From contig NZ_CAJPPN010000005.1 of the NCBI RefSeq assembly GCF_905372525.1, positions 1 to 64,000 on the forward strand: 64,000 nucleotides of DNA, written 5' to 3'. The notes under the pieces were generated by a model. That model searched no databases. It had not been told where the DNA came from and saw only the letters and a list, made by a program, of their open reading frames with translations. The DNA is from an uncultured Porphyromonas sp. GTDB lineage: Bacteria; Bacteroidota; Bacteroidia; Bacteroidales; Porphyromonadaceae. A program made the translations under genes and the position numbers. Within the stretch, counting starts at the first letter, position 1, and every line of letters begins with the position of its first letter. This document shows positions 26,315 to 35,809 of this stretch, one piece after another.

Positions 26315-27658
26315 TTATACAGCGGGGAGGTTCATCCCCGTGATCGTGCGGTAGAGGTCTAGCGCATAGATGTCTGTCATGCCCGAGATGTAGTCTAGGG
26401 CACACTGGATCTTGCCGTAGAGGGTGGGGCTACTCGTGTCATACTGGCTACTTACTCGGCTCAGTAGGGTACGGCTGTATAGGTGCTCAGGGTGTAACTG
26501 TGCCTCGATGAGCCGATCCAGCAGAGCCGAGAAGATCCTATGCCCTGCGAGCTCTACATCTACGACTCCATGAGCCGAATAGATCCGCTTATGAGCCACC
26601 TCGCTGCAGACTCGGTAGGCCTCATAGCTACGGGGAGAGAGGTGCTGGACGAGTGTCCCGGTGTAGCGTCCGCTGAGGATATCCTCCTCTGAGTCGAGGA
26701 AGACAGAGGCTGCCTCCTCGACGAGGAGGTTGATGACCTTGGAGCGTAGGTAGCCTATGCGCTCATTGGGGTCTCCTATGCTCGATGCCACACGGCGGAT
26801 CCCTCTTAGCTCCTCCTCGGTGAAGAAGGCCTCCAGGAGGTCACGTGCCTCATCGAAGCTCAGGATATGTAGCTTGTAGGCATCCTCTATATCCATGATC
26901 TGGTAGCAGATGTCATCGGCTGCCTCCACGAGGTAGACGAGGGGGTGGCGCACATAGCATAGGGGCGAATCGCTGACCTGTATCAGTCCGAGCTCCTCGG
27001 CTACGATACGCATCGTCTCCTCCTCGGTCTCGAAGAAGCCAAACTTGCTCTTCCCCCTAGCTAGCAGGCTACTGTAGGGATACTTGATAATGCTCGCTAC
27101 CGTACTGCAGGTGAGGGCAAAGCCCCCCACACGTCGCCCCTGAAACTGGTGGGTCAGCAGGCGGAAGGCATTGGCATTCCCCTCGAAGTAGAGGAAGTCC
27201 TCCCAGCGTCCACCCTCCTGCTCTACTTGGCTCTGCCAGCGGGCACCATTCCCCTCCTTGAAGTAGGCACTGATCGCCCGCTCTCCGCTGTGGCCGAAGG
27301 GAGGGTTGCCCATGTCGTGTGCTAGGCAAGCGGCACTGACGATGGCACTGAGTCCCGAGCGCAGGGGGATCTCGCTCGCCTTGGGGTAACGCCCCACGAG
27401 GCAGTCGGCGACGATGTTGCCGAGTGACCGCCCCAGACAGCTTACCTCTAGGCTATGGGTCAGCCTATTGTGTACGAAGATGTTGCCAGGTAGGGGGAAG
27501 ACCTGCGTCTTGCTCTGTAGTCTACGGAAGGGGGGAGAGAAGACCAGGCGGTCATAGTCACGCTCGAAGTCACTGCGGGCAGGCGCTGTCGTCGGCCTGC
27601 GCTCGGAGGTATCGGCGCCTAGTCGTCTATCGGAGAGGAGTTGTTCCCAGTGCATCAT
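26315..27658 (-). CDS. dgt: Deoxyguanosinetriphosphate triphosphohydrolase
   Basis: HD-domain enzyme that splits dGTP (or other dNTPs) to deoxynucleoside and triphosphate, adjusting dNTP pools and, in some bacteria, limiting phages. It has 447 residues. The N-terminal signature FERDYDRLVFSPPFRRLQSK is clear. Metal ligands are His68 (RLTHSLEVS), His114-Asp115 (CLAHDMGNPPFGHSGE) and the Asp of LVEAADDICYQ. It is monocistronic, with a TACCTTTG box 28 bp upstream. The second GTGTACAC array lies about 190 bp upstream of its start. Confidence 0.95.
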   Translation of the reverse strand: MMHWEQLLSDRRLGADTSERRPTTAPARSDFERDYDRLVFSPPFRRLQSKTQVFPLPGNIFVHNRLTHSLEVSCLGRSLGNIVADCLVGRYPKASEIPLRSGLSAIVSAACLAHDMGNPPFGHSGERAISAYFKEGNGARWQSQVEQEGGRWEDFLYFEGNANAFRLLTHQFQGRRVGGFALTCSTVASIIKYPYSSLLARGKSKFGFFETEEETMRIVAEELGLIQVSDSPLCYVRHPLVYLVEAADDICYQIMDIEDAYKLHILSFDEARDLLEAFFTEEELRGIRRVASSIGDPNERIGYLRSKVINLLVEEAASVFLDSEEDILSGRYTGTLVQHLSPRSYEAYRVCSEVAHKRIYSAHGVVDVELAGHRIFSALLDRLIEAQLHPEHLYSRTLLSRVSSQYDTSSPTLYGKIQCALDYISGMTDIYALDLYRTITGMNLPAV

Positions 27659-27685
27659 ATCTTACATAATAATGTAGGTGTAGCG

Positions 27686-27693
27686 CAAAGGTA
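27686..27693 (-). promoter_or_regulatory. -7 promoter element of dgt
   Basis: TACCTTTG on the minus strand, 27 bp before the dgt start codon, a typical short leader. No -33 element is obvious. Confidence 0.6.
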
Positions 27694-27850
27694 CTCAATT
27701 TCCCTCCTTACCTGCCACTAGGTCAGGGCTGACGGATGAAATCACTATGGTGCGAGAGCAAGGTCGTCAAGGAGCATACGCCGAAGATAGAAGTATCCGT
27801 GTCCTAGGTATAGAGATCCCCAGTGTATACTTCCTACCTAGGAGGGATGA

Positions 27851-27912
27851 GTATACACGTGTGTACACAACTGTATACCCACGTGTACACAACAGTATAC
27901 ACGCGTGTACAC
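27851..27912. repeat. GTGTACAC palindrome array B
   Basis: Sixty-two bases hold three units built on GTATAC/GTGTAC: GTATACACGTGTGTACAC, then CTGTATACCCACGTGTACAC, then GTATACACGCGTGTACAC. It corresponds to array A at 9689-9751 in length and layout, and the downstream flank is also shared (GCGCTCTAAGTATCTCCTCT here, CGCTCTAGGTATATCCTCT there). It lies in the 1091-bp non-coding gap between dgt and the RHS island; short ORFs that cross it are not credible genes. Confidence 0.85.
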
Positions 27913-28284
27913 AAGTGCGCTCTAAGTATCTCCTCTGTAGGGCTCGCTTGTATGTCTATTTCTTTGAGATAATGCCTCGGATCTCTAGGGGGTGGGCTAA
28001 GGCTCCCTGGGATACGAAATGATACCCCCGAAGATCCAAAGGCTGGAGTGTGCAAGCGAGATCATGCGTCGTCCCTGGTACTAGGTCTCTTGGTGTCGGT
28101 CGGGGTAGACCTGGCCGGGGCCTCCATCTCAAGGCACGATCACTCTTATCTCCCTTCACTATATATATGGAGTTGATCATCAGGGTGAGTGGGGTGTTCA
28201 GCTATGCGTATGGTGTGCCTGTCCCTACCACTGTATGGCGTAAGCTATGACGGCTATGGTAATGCGCTCCTACACAGGTCGTAA

Positions 28285-28417
28285 CGCTCATTCCGAGAGT
28301 CCTACTTGAGGAGTAGTAATGATCACAGGAGAGGACTCGGTAAGAGCGCACTCGTCACCTTACATAGGTGATGGGAGCGTTCATACCGAGAGCGCAAGTG
28401 CGCTCTCGGTATGAACG
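28285..28417. repeat. Nested hairpin region with a perfect 19-bp inverted repeat
   Basis: CGTTCATACCGAGAGCGCA (28378-28396) and its exact complement TGCGCTCTCGGTATGAACG (28399-28417) are separated by only 2 nt. A partial copy, CGCTCATTCCGAGAG, begins at 28285 and is followed by its own small hairpin CTACT-TGAGG-AGTAG. The right arm shares CAAGTGCGCTCTnnGTAT with the flank of array B, so the elements may be related. A role as terminator, structured RNA or recombination site is open. Confidence 0.8.
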
Positions 28418-28685
28418 TTTTGGGGCTCTCGGAGAGTTTGATAGAGAGGTAGTTAGGTGGGCTGTTTTTGCAAGGAGGGTAACCTCTCTCCGAAGGGTAG
28501 GTGCTGGGGGGGAGATTCGGATGTGTTGTTGCTGGTGGAATAGGTGCGTCAAGAGGTGGGCAACGGGCTCTATTGGAGGCCTGACTTAGGTGGGGTATGA
28601 CGCCCTCCTTAGGGCTACTTCTTTGTATGGAATAGGTGTTGTGTAAGGTGCTTTGCTTCCGTAAAATATTTAATATGTGGAGATC

Positions 28686-28716
28686 TTGTATTTATCCAGA
28701 AGAATATCTATATTTG
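28686..28716 (+). promoter_or_regulatory. Promoter of the RHS island
   Basis: TTG (28686-28688), a 20-nt spacer, then TATATTTG (28709-28716) fits the Bacteroidetes consensus well. The first ATG of the island is 33 bp downstream. Confidence 0.75.
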
Positions 28717-28749
28717 CCACACTACTACTAACTATAAACGAGGTTCTTT

Positions 28750-29250
28750 ATGAAGTACCTATACCTTATTATTCTACTACTCTCCGTGGGTAGCCTCCCC
28801 CTCATGGGACAGGGACGGGTGCGTTTCGCCTATGATGCCGCTGGGAATAGAGTCCGTCGTGAGCTAGTCGTTGGCTCGAAGAAGCCCAAGGGACTTCGTA
28901 CATTGAGCGCGGATAGTACACAACAGACTGCATCTGACCTTGACCCAAGGGATGAGGCGGATTGTCGTCACCTAAGTGGTCGGGATTATGTTACAGAGAC
29001 CATCGACCGAGGTCAGGTTCGTATTTACCCCAACCCCACCGAAGGCGAGCTGACGATCGAATTCCTTGGTTATCGCCCTGAGCAGCGTGCAGTCCTGGTG
29101 GTCTATGACCTCTTCGGTCGAGTGGTCGTGAGACGGGAGGTTGCCTCCGTGACGACCATGCTTGATCTCTCAGGCCAGAGTGCAGGCCTCTATGTCCTGC
29201 ATCTCATTGTAGGGAAGGATCGATCTGCGTGGAAGATCCGAAAGAACTAA
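28750..29250 (+). CDS. Small T9SS-sorted protein with a single YD-like motif
   Basis: A 166-residue secreted protein. The signal peptide MKYLYLIILLLSVGSLPLMG is cleaved near Gln21. Residues 24-39 read VRFAYDAAGNRVRREL, a single YD (RHS-type) repeat motif. A polar linker follows, and residues about 88-166 are a type A T9SS sorting domain: VRIYPNPTEGELTIEF, then GRVVVRRE, then LDLSGQSAGLYVLHLIVGKD. So a lone YD unit is joined to a sorting signal, while the giant RHS protein next door (25 bp downstream) has no sorting domain. I recall similar small genes in front of RHS genes in other Bacteroidetes, which suggests a functional pair, perhaps an adaptor or chaperone for surface display. Confidence 0.85.
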   Translation: MKYLYLIILLLSVGSLPLMGQGRVRFAYDAAGNRVRRELVVGSKKPKGLRTLSADSTQQTASDLDPRDEADCRHLSGRDYVTETIDRGQVRIYPNPTEGELTIEFLGYRPEQRAVLVVYDLFGRVVVRREVASVTTMLDLSGQSAGLYVLHLIVGKDRSAWKIRKN

Positions 29251-29275
29251 CGAACCTAACTAATACTACACAACC

Positions 29276-32200
29276 ATGTCATCTTATACTCTGCGTCTTC
29301 TCCTCCTCGTTGGGGGACTCTCCTGCTCCTGTGCTAGTAGTCTGTGGGGGCAAAATAAGAACGCACTAGACTCTACGGTACAAGTCCAAAGCAATGGAGA
29401 TACACTCATCACGTATTCGGCCTCGGTTTATGATTATGGAAAGTTGAAGACTGCTACATCTCTCAAAGGTGCAAAGAAGAGCTCTGATGTACGAGCTTTG
29501 GGAATGGAAGGGGGACAGGAGGGTGGATATCCAAGAACTTCCCCTACTCGATATGTAGGAGAGACCTTAGCTCCTAGTGTCTGGGCGCCCCCTATTCCCT
29601 ACACTTCTGGTCCGACTGCGACTGGGGGACTTAGCTACTCTATCCCGATCACTTTAGGTCCTTTGGTACAGCTAGCTCCGACTCTGAGCTTGGTCTATAA
29701 TAGCCAGGCCGGAGATGGTGTGGCTGGCTATGGGTGGAGCCTAGCTGGTCTGTCAAGTATCCTTCCGACAAATAAGACTGTTCATTTTGATGGAGGAGCA
29801 GGTAGCCCCACGTGGTCTCCTAGCCCCCTGTCGTGGGAGGCAATAAGCCTTGATGGGGTTCGCTTTGTGCCCAATGTTGATCACGTCCTTCAGGGTGACT
29901 ACCCCATGATTACTGAGCAGGGGAATGTCCTCGGTAGAGTGCGTGAAAATGGCTATGAGGTACGTTACCCCAACGGAACAGTGGGGATATATGAGCTCAG
30001 TACCTCGACCCCGAGACGGTATGGAGCCCCTCTCAGTAGACTGACGGATCATCTAGGTAATAGTGTGACCTTTGCATATGATCGAGTAGCAGGGATAGAC
30101 TATATCCAAAAGATTATCCTTCATCGGATAGATGGAGGTCGAGGTGGAGAGCAAGCCGAACGGGTAGAGTTCTTCTATGAAGATCGGAAGGCATTCACAG
30201 AGGGCTATGCCTATGGGGAGCCCGTGGCTCAAAAGAAACTCCTTAAACGTATCATCGTCTACTCCGGAGGAGAGGAACTTATGACCTACGAGCTACAGCA
30301 CGAATGGAAACAAGGACGCTACTACGTAAGGCAGATCGGATGTTCGTCTCATGGCAATAAGCTCAATCCGATACGTCTACGTTACCAATATGACAAGGAG
30401 CAAGGAGAGGAGAGCACTCTTACCGCAGGGGCGTCTGTCCGTCTTGCAGGATCATTTGACATTGATCGAGAAGACCAGATTATCCAGCGTGGACGTCTCA
30501 TGAGAGGGGAGGGGAATGATGGCCTTATTATCTATCCCAAGGCTTCAACCTATGGTGTAGTGAGTACTAAGTATTCAGGTGGTGAAAAAGGACATCAGTA
30601 CGGTAGTCTGTATGCTCCGGATCAGAAGATCCTAGTGACGCCTTCTCTCTCTTCGTATCCCGGGGTGATTAAACTGCTTGCCGGAAAAGGCTTCCAAGAA
30701 CTTCGTGCTGTAGATGTCGATGGGGATGGGGTGGATGAGCTTGTAAAGGTTAATCTAGCCGGAGTGATACGAGAGGAAAAATATTCACCAAGGCGTACTC
30801 CAATTGTTCCTCTTGCGACACAAATAGAGATAACAGTCTATTATATTAATCAAAATTGGGGACGAACCATTTCAGAGGGTCGGCGTTTCATAGTGACTGT
30901 CTCTGGTGGTGTTTCTAATCCATTTTTTACTAGTCCTACAAGCCCCTATTATTATTGGGGGTCGTTTCTAGGAGATGGTCGAATACAGTTGCTCGTCGCC
31001 TCTCCCTATGAAAATGTATATGGACAATATCAGAGAGGGTCTTATGCTCTTGTAGATTTGGAGCAAGGAAAGGTCTTACCATCAGGATGGCATTTTTTTG
31101 ATCCTACATCATCTATTCACACTCTCGACGTCGATGGTGACGGTCGAACTGATTTGTGTGAAGTGAGAAATGGTAAAATGACCTGCTATAGCGTAGAACC
31201 TTCTAGTCGACAGTTTCAACACCTCTCAGACTGGGGGCGTGATGGACAAGATCAGTTCCCCAGCTCTCCCTCCCTTCACTGGTGTGACCTTAATGGGGAT
31301 GGGCTTATGGATGCTTTTGTTCCAGTGGAGGAATCCTATTGGCAATGGGAAGATAATCCTGATCCGGATAATGCAGAATACGAGCGAGGCTGGTTCGTGT
31401 TTCACGACGAGGGTTCTAATTGGCATTTTTATATCAATACGGGACGAGGCTTTAAATCATATAAACAGAGCTTATTTCCACTAGGTGCAGACTCCGCTAA
31501 AGAGGGTGATCGGGGAGGCCCCTATGAGATTTTTGCTATAGATATGAATCATGATGGGCTATCGGATTTGGTGTATATAGATAATCAGGGTATCTCAGTG
31601 TACTTCAATGAGCACGGAGAGATATCCTCTACCCGTAGCGCCTTCCTCCCGACAGGTTTTATCCAACCGATCCCACTGAGTCTAGTCACCCGAGATCAGA
31701 CCGCACAGCTACTATGTGTGAAGAGCGACGGGTTTTGCATCCCCTATATTTTAGGATCTAATCAGCTGAGGCGAGGCTTGCTTACTAATTTCATTGATAG
31801 CCGAGGGATCGAGCAGTGTAATCAGTATGCGAATCTCCGGGAGATAAGCCGTATCAACCATGGAACGTCCTATAAGGAGACATTTATAACTGAACCGCAG
31901 ATTACTGAGGGACTCTGTCGCATCTTACCCTCTTGGTACCTACTCCAGGGGCAGCGCACCTATCTGCCTGATGAGACGGGGACGATTATTGCTGATAAGC
32001 TCTACTACTATACGAATCTTATGGTTAGTCGGCTAGGACTTGGCTTCTGTGGATTTGAGCAGACGAGGGTGGAGGATCTACAGATGCTCACAGAGCAGGT
32101 CACACGATATGCCCCAACCCTGAGAGGAGTTCCCATCTCCGTAACTACAGGCCTGTTGGGGCTGTCAGAATCTCGTCCTGCGGAGGAGGCTCATATGGAG

Positions 32201-35200
32201 TATGCCCAAGGGGAGTATCCCCCGAGAGGAAAGCGATGGGGATACCATCTCTCCGCTGTACATACGAAGAACCATCTCATGGGTACCAGCCAAGAGAAGA
32301 CACTCACCTACGATCCCTACCAGTATGTGACCAAGGAGCAACTAGTAAGTTCCCTCCTAGATGGAAGTTCCACTCGAACCCAAGCTGCCTATAATACCTA
32401 TCGTCACAGTCTGAGTCCTAGCCTATATCTCCTAGGAACACAGAGCCAGACACGTACAGAGCTGACCATAGGAACGCAACCGAGGACGGTGACAACAGTT
32501 ACGATGGAGCATGATGCACTCCTTCGTCCTATCAGCTCCACGACGACTCAGGATAATGGTACGGGTGCCGGAGTTCGCCTAAAGAGATCTGTCTGGAGCT
32601 ATGATGATAGGGGACATCTAATCTCAGAGAAGTCCGCTCCCTACGAGGTCTCTCAGTTACTTGGTGATACTTACACCTATGATGGTGAGGGACATGTGGT
32701 GGCCAAGACCGATGCTCTAGGGCTGATCGTGAAATCCTCTGACTTTGATCAAAGAGGGAATGCTCGAGTGAAGATCGATGTCCTAGGTAATAGGACACAG
32801 ACCGAGTATGATATCTGGGGCAATGCTGTACGCGTACAGGGGCCAGATGGCTCTATTCGCACGACTAGCTATGAACAGGACTCTCATGGGCAATACACAG
32901 AGATTACCAGATCCACAGGAGCCCCTACGACCCATACACTCTATGATGCTCTAGGACGAGTCCTGAAGCAAGGATCCGAACTCTTCGATGGCTCGATGCT
33001 CTGGACAGATACCAACTATGATCAGCAGGGAAATGTCTATCAGGTGTCCCTCCCTTACAGAGGGGCAACAGCGACTTCCTGGAACGAATATAGCTACGAT
33101 GAATATGGCCGTAAGACTTACTATGTAGAGGCTTCTGGTAAGGAGACGACTTGGCATTACGAACGCAACCAGACGACAGAGACTAAAGAGGGGGTATCAA
33201 AGACCCAGACCTATAACGAAGTTGGCCAGCTTAGCTCCGTCAAAGATGCAGGTGGAACGATTTACTATGACTATAATAAGCATGGTTTGATTGCGCGTAT
33301 CCGAGTTTCAGACGGAGGGTGGACAACCTTCGAGTATGATGACTATGGTCGTCAGACTCGACTAGATGATCCGAGTGCAGGGCTGAGGGAGACAGAGTAT
33401 AACTATGCCTCCGATGGTACCTATACCAAGCGATATGTCACCCCCAATGGTAGCATCACTACGACTACAGATCCCTACGGTCGTCTCCTAAGGATCGATC
33501 GAGATAAGGCCTTCTCCACAAGCTATACTTATGACACCTATGGTCGTCCCATAGAGGAGCGATCGACTAACGGAAGCTTCAAGAGTTATACCTATGATGC
33601 CCTTGGGCGGATAGCAACCCAAGAGGAGGGAGTCGCACCGAGTAAAATCCTTAAACGAACCTATGGCTACGATAGAGATGGGCGGGTCGCCAGTCTGACC
33701 TATCGCACGCCAGAGTCAGAGGAGTTCACCGAGCTGTATAGCTACGCCCATGGTCATCATATGATGACCCGACTACAGTCTCCTCTACGTCCCACGATAG
33801 ATACGATCTGGAGGCTGCGTGCGGTCAATAATATGGGGATACCTACAGAGGCTAGTACAGGTGGACAGCTACGTACATACAGCTACAGCCCTCAGGGGGT
33901 ACTCACAGGACGTGCGATGGGAGACGTCCAGCGCGAGACGTATGAGTTTGATCCCCGTACGGGCAATCTCTCTCGTCGTTCCTGGGTGGTGAGAGATACT
34001 GTACGGACACAATCCTTCGGCTACGACCTTCTAAACAGACTTAATAACTGGGATAGGGGAAGTAATTGTACCTATGCCTCCAATGGAAACCTTATTCGGA
34101 CAGGGGATGAACTCTCGGGTGGATGCAACTTCCTCTATGAGGACGGAGAGCACCCCTATCGTCTAACAGAAGTAAATAGCTTTGAGGGAAGTTGCTTTGA
34201 TCCAGTAGAGCTCCCTCAGGATCCTATGCCCCAGCCAGTCCCTTTCTCAGGAAGCCCCCTCGTCCGCATCGCAGATTTGCTCCCAACAAACCTGAAGACA
34301 GAAGTAGAGCAGACTCTGACCTATACCTCCTTTGATCGACCTGAGAGCATCACACAGGGCTCCTATCGGGCAGTTTGGGACTACAATGGTGCTCTGGATC
34401 GGATACGGATGAGGCTCACCCGAGGGGATACCCTACAGCGGGAGGTCTATTATTGGGGCAACCAGTACGAAGAGGAGCACCGTCCTCAGAGTGGAGAGCA
34501 GACTGCTCGACTCTACCTGGAGGGAGATGCCTATAGTGCTCCAGCTGTTTTGGTCAAGGAGCGTGAGGGGTGGCACCTCTACTACATCGCACGGGACTAC
34601 CTCGGGAGTATTACGGACATCGTGGCCTCTGATGGTACTCGGAGGGCACACTATCACTATAGCCCTTGGGGGCGTGTGGAAGAGGGGCAGGAGGAGCCAC
34701 TCTTCCTAGGCCGAGGCTTCACAGGACATGAGCATCTGCCGGAGTTTGATCTTATACAGATGAATGCCCGCCTCTATGACCCCTACACAGGACGTTTCCT
34801 GAGCCCTGACCCATACGTACAGCTCCCAGACTTCTCGCAGAGCTTCAATCGCTACAGCTACTGCCTAAATAACCCTCTGAGGTATACAGATCAGAGTGGA
34901 AAGGTGTTTTGGCTGATTCCTGTTGCGATAGGAGCCATTATTGGGGGGACAATGAATGCTATTGCTCATCGACAGCAGATCTCGGGCTTTGGTGGATTCC
35001 TTGCCTATTTTGGTGTAGGAGCGTTGGTCGGAGGGCTCTCTGGTTTCACAGGAGGAGCTCTGGCTGCATCAAGTTTGGCTCTAGGGGCATTTACAGGAGC
35101 AGCGATTGGCGCAGCATCAGGAGCTCTTACGGGGGCTGTGTCAGGAATTGCTCTTAATGGATTGAATAACCTCATTGCTGGTAGAGGTTTCTTTTTAGAT

Positions 35201-35809
35201 GCTGGGAGTAGTGCCCTTTGGGGAGCTGCCGGAGGGGCTATTTCTGGGGCTATTAGTGGTGGTATTCGGGGGTATAAACTGGCTGAGAAAATGGGCGCAA
35301 ATCGTTGGACAGGGGCGAAGTATATGAACATGGAACATTATGGGTCATTGCCTAAAACAGGTATACCCGCGCAGCCAAACTCCGAAAAGTATTGCTATGC
35401 CTATGCTTCTGAGTATGCGGACAAAGGTCACTTTAATCGGAGTGCCGAAGACTTCTTGAAATTGTCAGGATATAGAGAGGGAGCAGATTTTGATTTTTAT
35501 GATCGTGCATTTGATTCTGACAATGTAAGAGTGGTACATTTTAAAGTGGAGGATCTTAAGAATGACACGTGGAGACAGGTGGGAGGCCAGCTACGTAAGG
35601 GAGTCGAAATGATTGGAACCGTTAACATTAATGGGACAGGTCATGCCGTTAACATCGTATCTGTAGATGTTGGCCAGAAATTAAACCTGATAAGAGGAGG
35701 ACATCATAATTACCTGAAGATTACAATTTGGGATCCTCTAAAAGGGACGACAAGATCCCTACCATCGGATTATGTTTTCTCATATATTAGTAAAATCATG
35801 TTTAAATGA
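29276..35809 (+). CDS. SpvB/RHS-repeat polymorphic toxin with C-terminal papain-like domain
   Basis: A 2177-residue exported giant. The signal region is MSSYTLRLLLLVGGLSCSCA, with cleavage near WGQ. A SpvB/TcdB-like start (about residues 114-150, LSLVYNSQAGDGVAGYGWSL) is followed by FG-GAP/VCBS-type units near 480, 618, 669 and 755 (for example VDVDGDGVDEL and LDVDGDGRTDL), YD/RHS repeats from about 1090 to 1690, and the RHS core (about 1776-1868, YLGSITDIVASDG through ARLYDPYTGRFLSPDPY). After TDQSG comes a Gly/Ala-rich hydrophobic stretch (about 1870-1985), then the variable tip. The tip has Cys2040 (KYCYAYASEY), His2123 (GTGHAVNIVSVD) and Asp2153 (ITIWDPL), the order of a papain-like catalytic triad. 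The tip gene segment is visibly more AT-rich than its surroundings, as expected of a swapped module. The stop overlaps the next ATG. Confidence 0.88.
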   Translation: MSSYTLRLLLLVGGLSCSCASSLWGQNKNALDSTVQVQSNGDTLITYSASVYDYGKLKTATSLKGAKKSSDVRALGMEGGQEGGYPRTSPTRYVGETLAPSVWAPPIPYTSGPTATGGLSYSIPITLGPLVQLAPTLSLVYNSQAGDGVAGYGWSLAGLSSILPTNKTVHFDGGAGSPTWSPSPLSWEAISLDGVRFVPNVDHVLQGDYPMITEQGNVLGRVRENGYEVRYPNGTVGIYELSTSTPRRYGAPLSRLTDHLGNSVTFAYDRVAGIDYIQKIILHRIDGGRGGEQAERVEFFYEDRKAFTEGYAYGEPVAQKKLLKRIIVYSGGEELMTYELQHEWKQGRYYVRQIGCSSHGNKLNPIRLRYQYDKEQGEESTLTAGASVRLAGSFDIDREDQIIQRGRLMRGEGNDGLIIYPKASTYGVVSTKYSGGEKGHQYGSLYAPDQKILVTPSLSSYPGVIKLLAGKGFQELRAVDVDGDGVDELVKVNLAGVIREEKYSPRRTPIVPLATQIEITVYYINQNWGRTISEGRRFIVTVSGGVSNPFFTSPTSPYYYWGSFLGDGRIQLLVASPYENVYGQYQRGSYALVDLEQGKVLPSGWHFFDPTSSIHTLDVDGDGRTDLCEVRNGKMTCYSVEPSSRQFQHLSDWGRDGQDQFPSSPSLHWCDLNGDGLMDAFVPVEESYWQWEDNPDPDNAEYERGWFVFHDEGSNWHFYINTGRGFKSYKQSLFPLGADSAKEGDRGGPYEIFAIDMNHDGLSDLVYIDNQGISVYFNEHGEISSTRSAFLPTGFIQPIPLSLVTRDQTAQLLCVKSDGFCIPYILGSNQLRRGLLTNFIDSRGIEQCNQYANLREISRINHGTSYKETFITEPQITEGLCRILPSWYLLQGQRTYLPDETGTIIADKLYYYTNLMVSRLGLGFCGFEQTRVEDLQMLTEQVTRYAPTLRGVPISVTTGLLGLSESRPAEEAHMEYAQGEYPPRGKRWGYHLSAVHTKNHLMGTSQEKTLTYDPYQYVTKEQLVSSLLDGSSTRTQAAYNTYRHSLSPSLYLLGTQSQTRTELTIGTQPRTVTTVTMEHDALLRPISSTTTQDNGTGAGVRLKRSVWSYDDRGHLISEKSAPYEVSQLLGDTYTYDGEGHVVAKTDALGLIVKSSDFDQRGNARVKIDVLGNRTQTEYDIWGNAVRVQGPDGSIRTTSYEQDSHGQYTEITRSTGAPTTHTLYDALGRVLKQGSELFDGSMLWTDTNYDQQGNVYQVSLPYRGATATSWNEYSYDEYGRKTYYVEASGKETTWHYERNQTTETKEGVSKTQTYNEVGQLSSVKDAGGTIYYDYNKHGLIARIRVSDGGWTTFEYDDYGRQTRLDDPSAGLRETEYNYASDGTYTKRYVTPNGSITTTTDPYGRLLRIDRDKAFSTSYTYDTYGRPIEERSTNGSFKSYTYDALGRIATQEEGVAPSKILKRTYGYDRDGRVASLTYRTPESEEFTELYSYAHGHHMMTRLQSPLRPTIDTIWRLRAVNNMGIPTEASTGGQLRTYSYSPQGVLTGRAMGDVQRETYEFDPRTGNLSRRSWVVRDTVRTQSFGYDLLNRLNNWDRGSNCTYASNGNLIRTGDELSGGCNFLYEDGEHPYRLTEVNSFEGSCFDPVELPQDPMPQPVPFSGSPLVRIADLLPTNLKTEVEQTLTYTSFDRPESITQGSYRAVWDYNGALDRIRMRLTRGDTLQREVYYWGNQYEEEHRPQSGEQTARLYLEGDAYSAPAVLVKEREGWHLYYIARDYLGSITDIVASDGTRRAHYHYSPWGRVEEGQEEPLFLGRGFTGHEHLPEFDLIQMNARLYDPYTGRFLSPDPYVQLPDFSQSFNRYSYCLNNPLRYTDQSGKVFWLIPVAIGAIIGGTMNAIAHRQQISGFGGFLAYFGVGALVGGLSGFTGGALAASSLALGAFTGAAIGAASGALTGAVSGIALNGLNNLIAGRGFFLDAGSSALWGAAGGAISGAISGGIRGYKLAEKMGANRWTGAKYMNMEHYGSLPKTGIPAQPNSEKYCYAYASEYADKGHFNRSAEDFLKLSGYREGADFDFYDRAFDSDNVRVVHFKVEDLKNDTWRQVGGQLRKGVEMIGTVNINGTGHAVNIVSVDVGQKLNLIRGGHHNYLKITIWDPLKGTTRSLPSDYVFSYISKIMFK

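Noticed and set aside
27747..28250. Overlapping short ORFs between dgt and the RHS island
   Set aside because: They cross array B, differ between strands and show no family features.
35005..35331. Minus-strand Ala/Pro-rich ORF in the RHS gene
   Set aside because: Shadow of the Gly/Ala-rich linker of the RHS protein.
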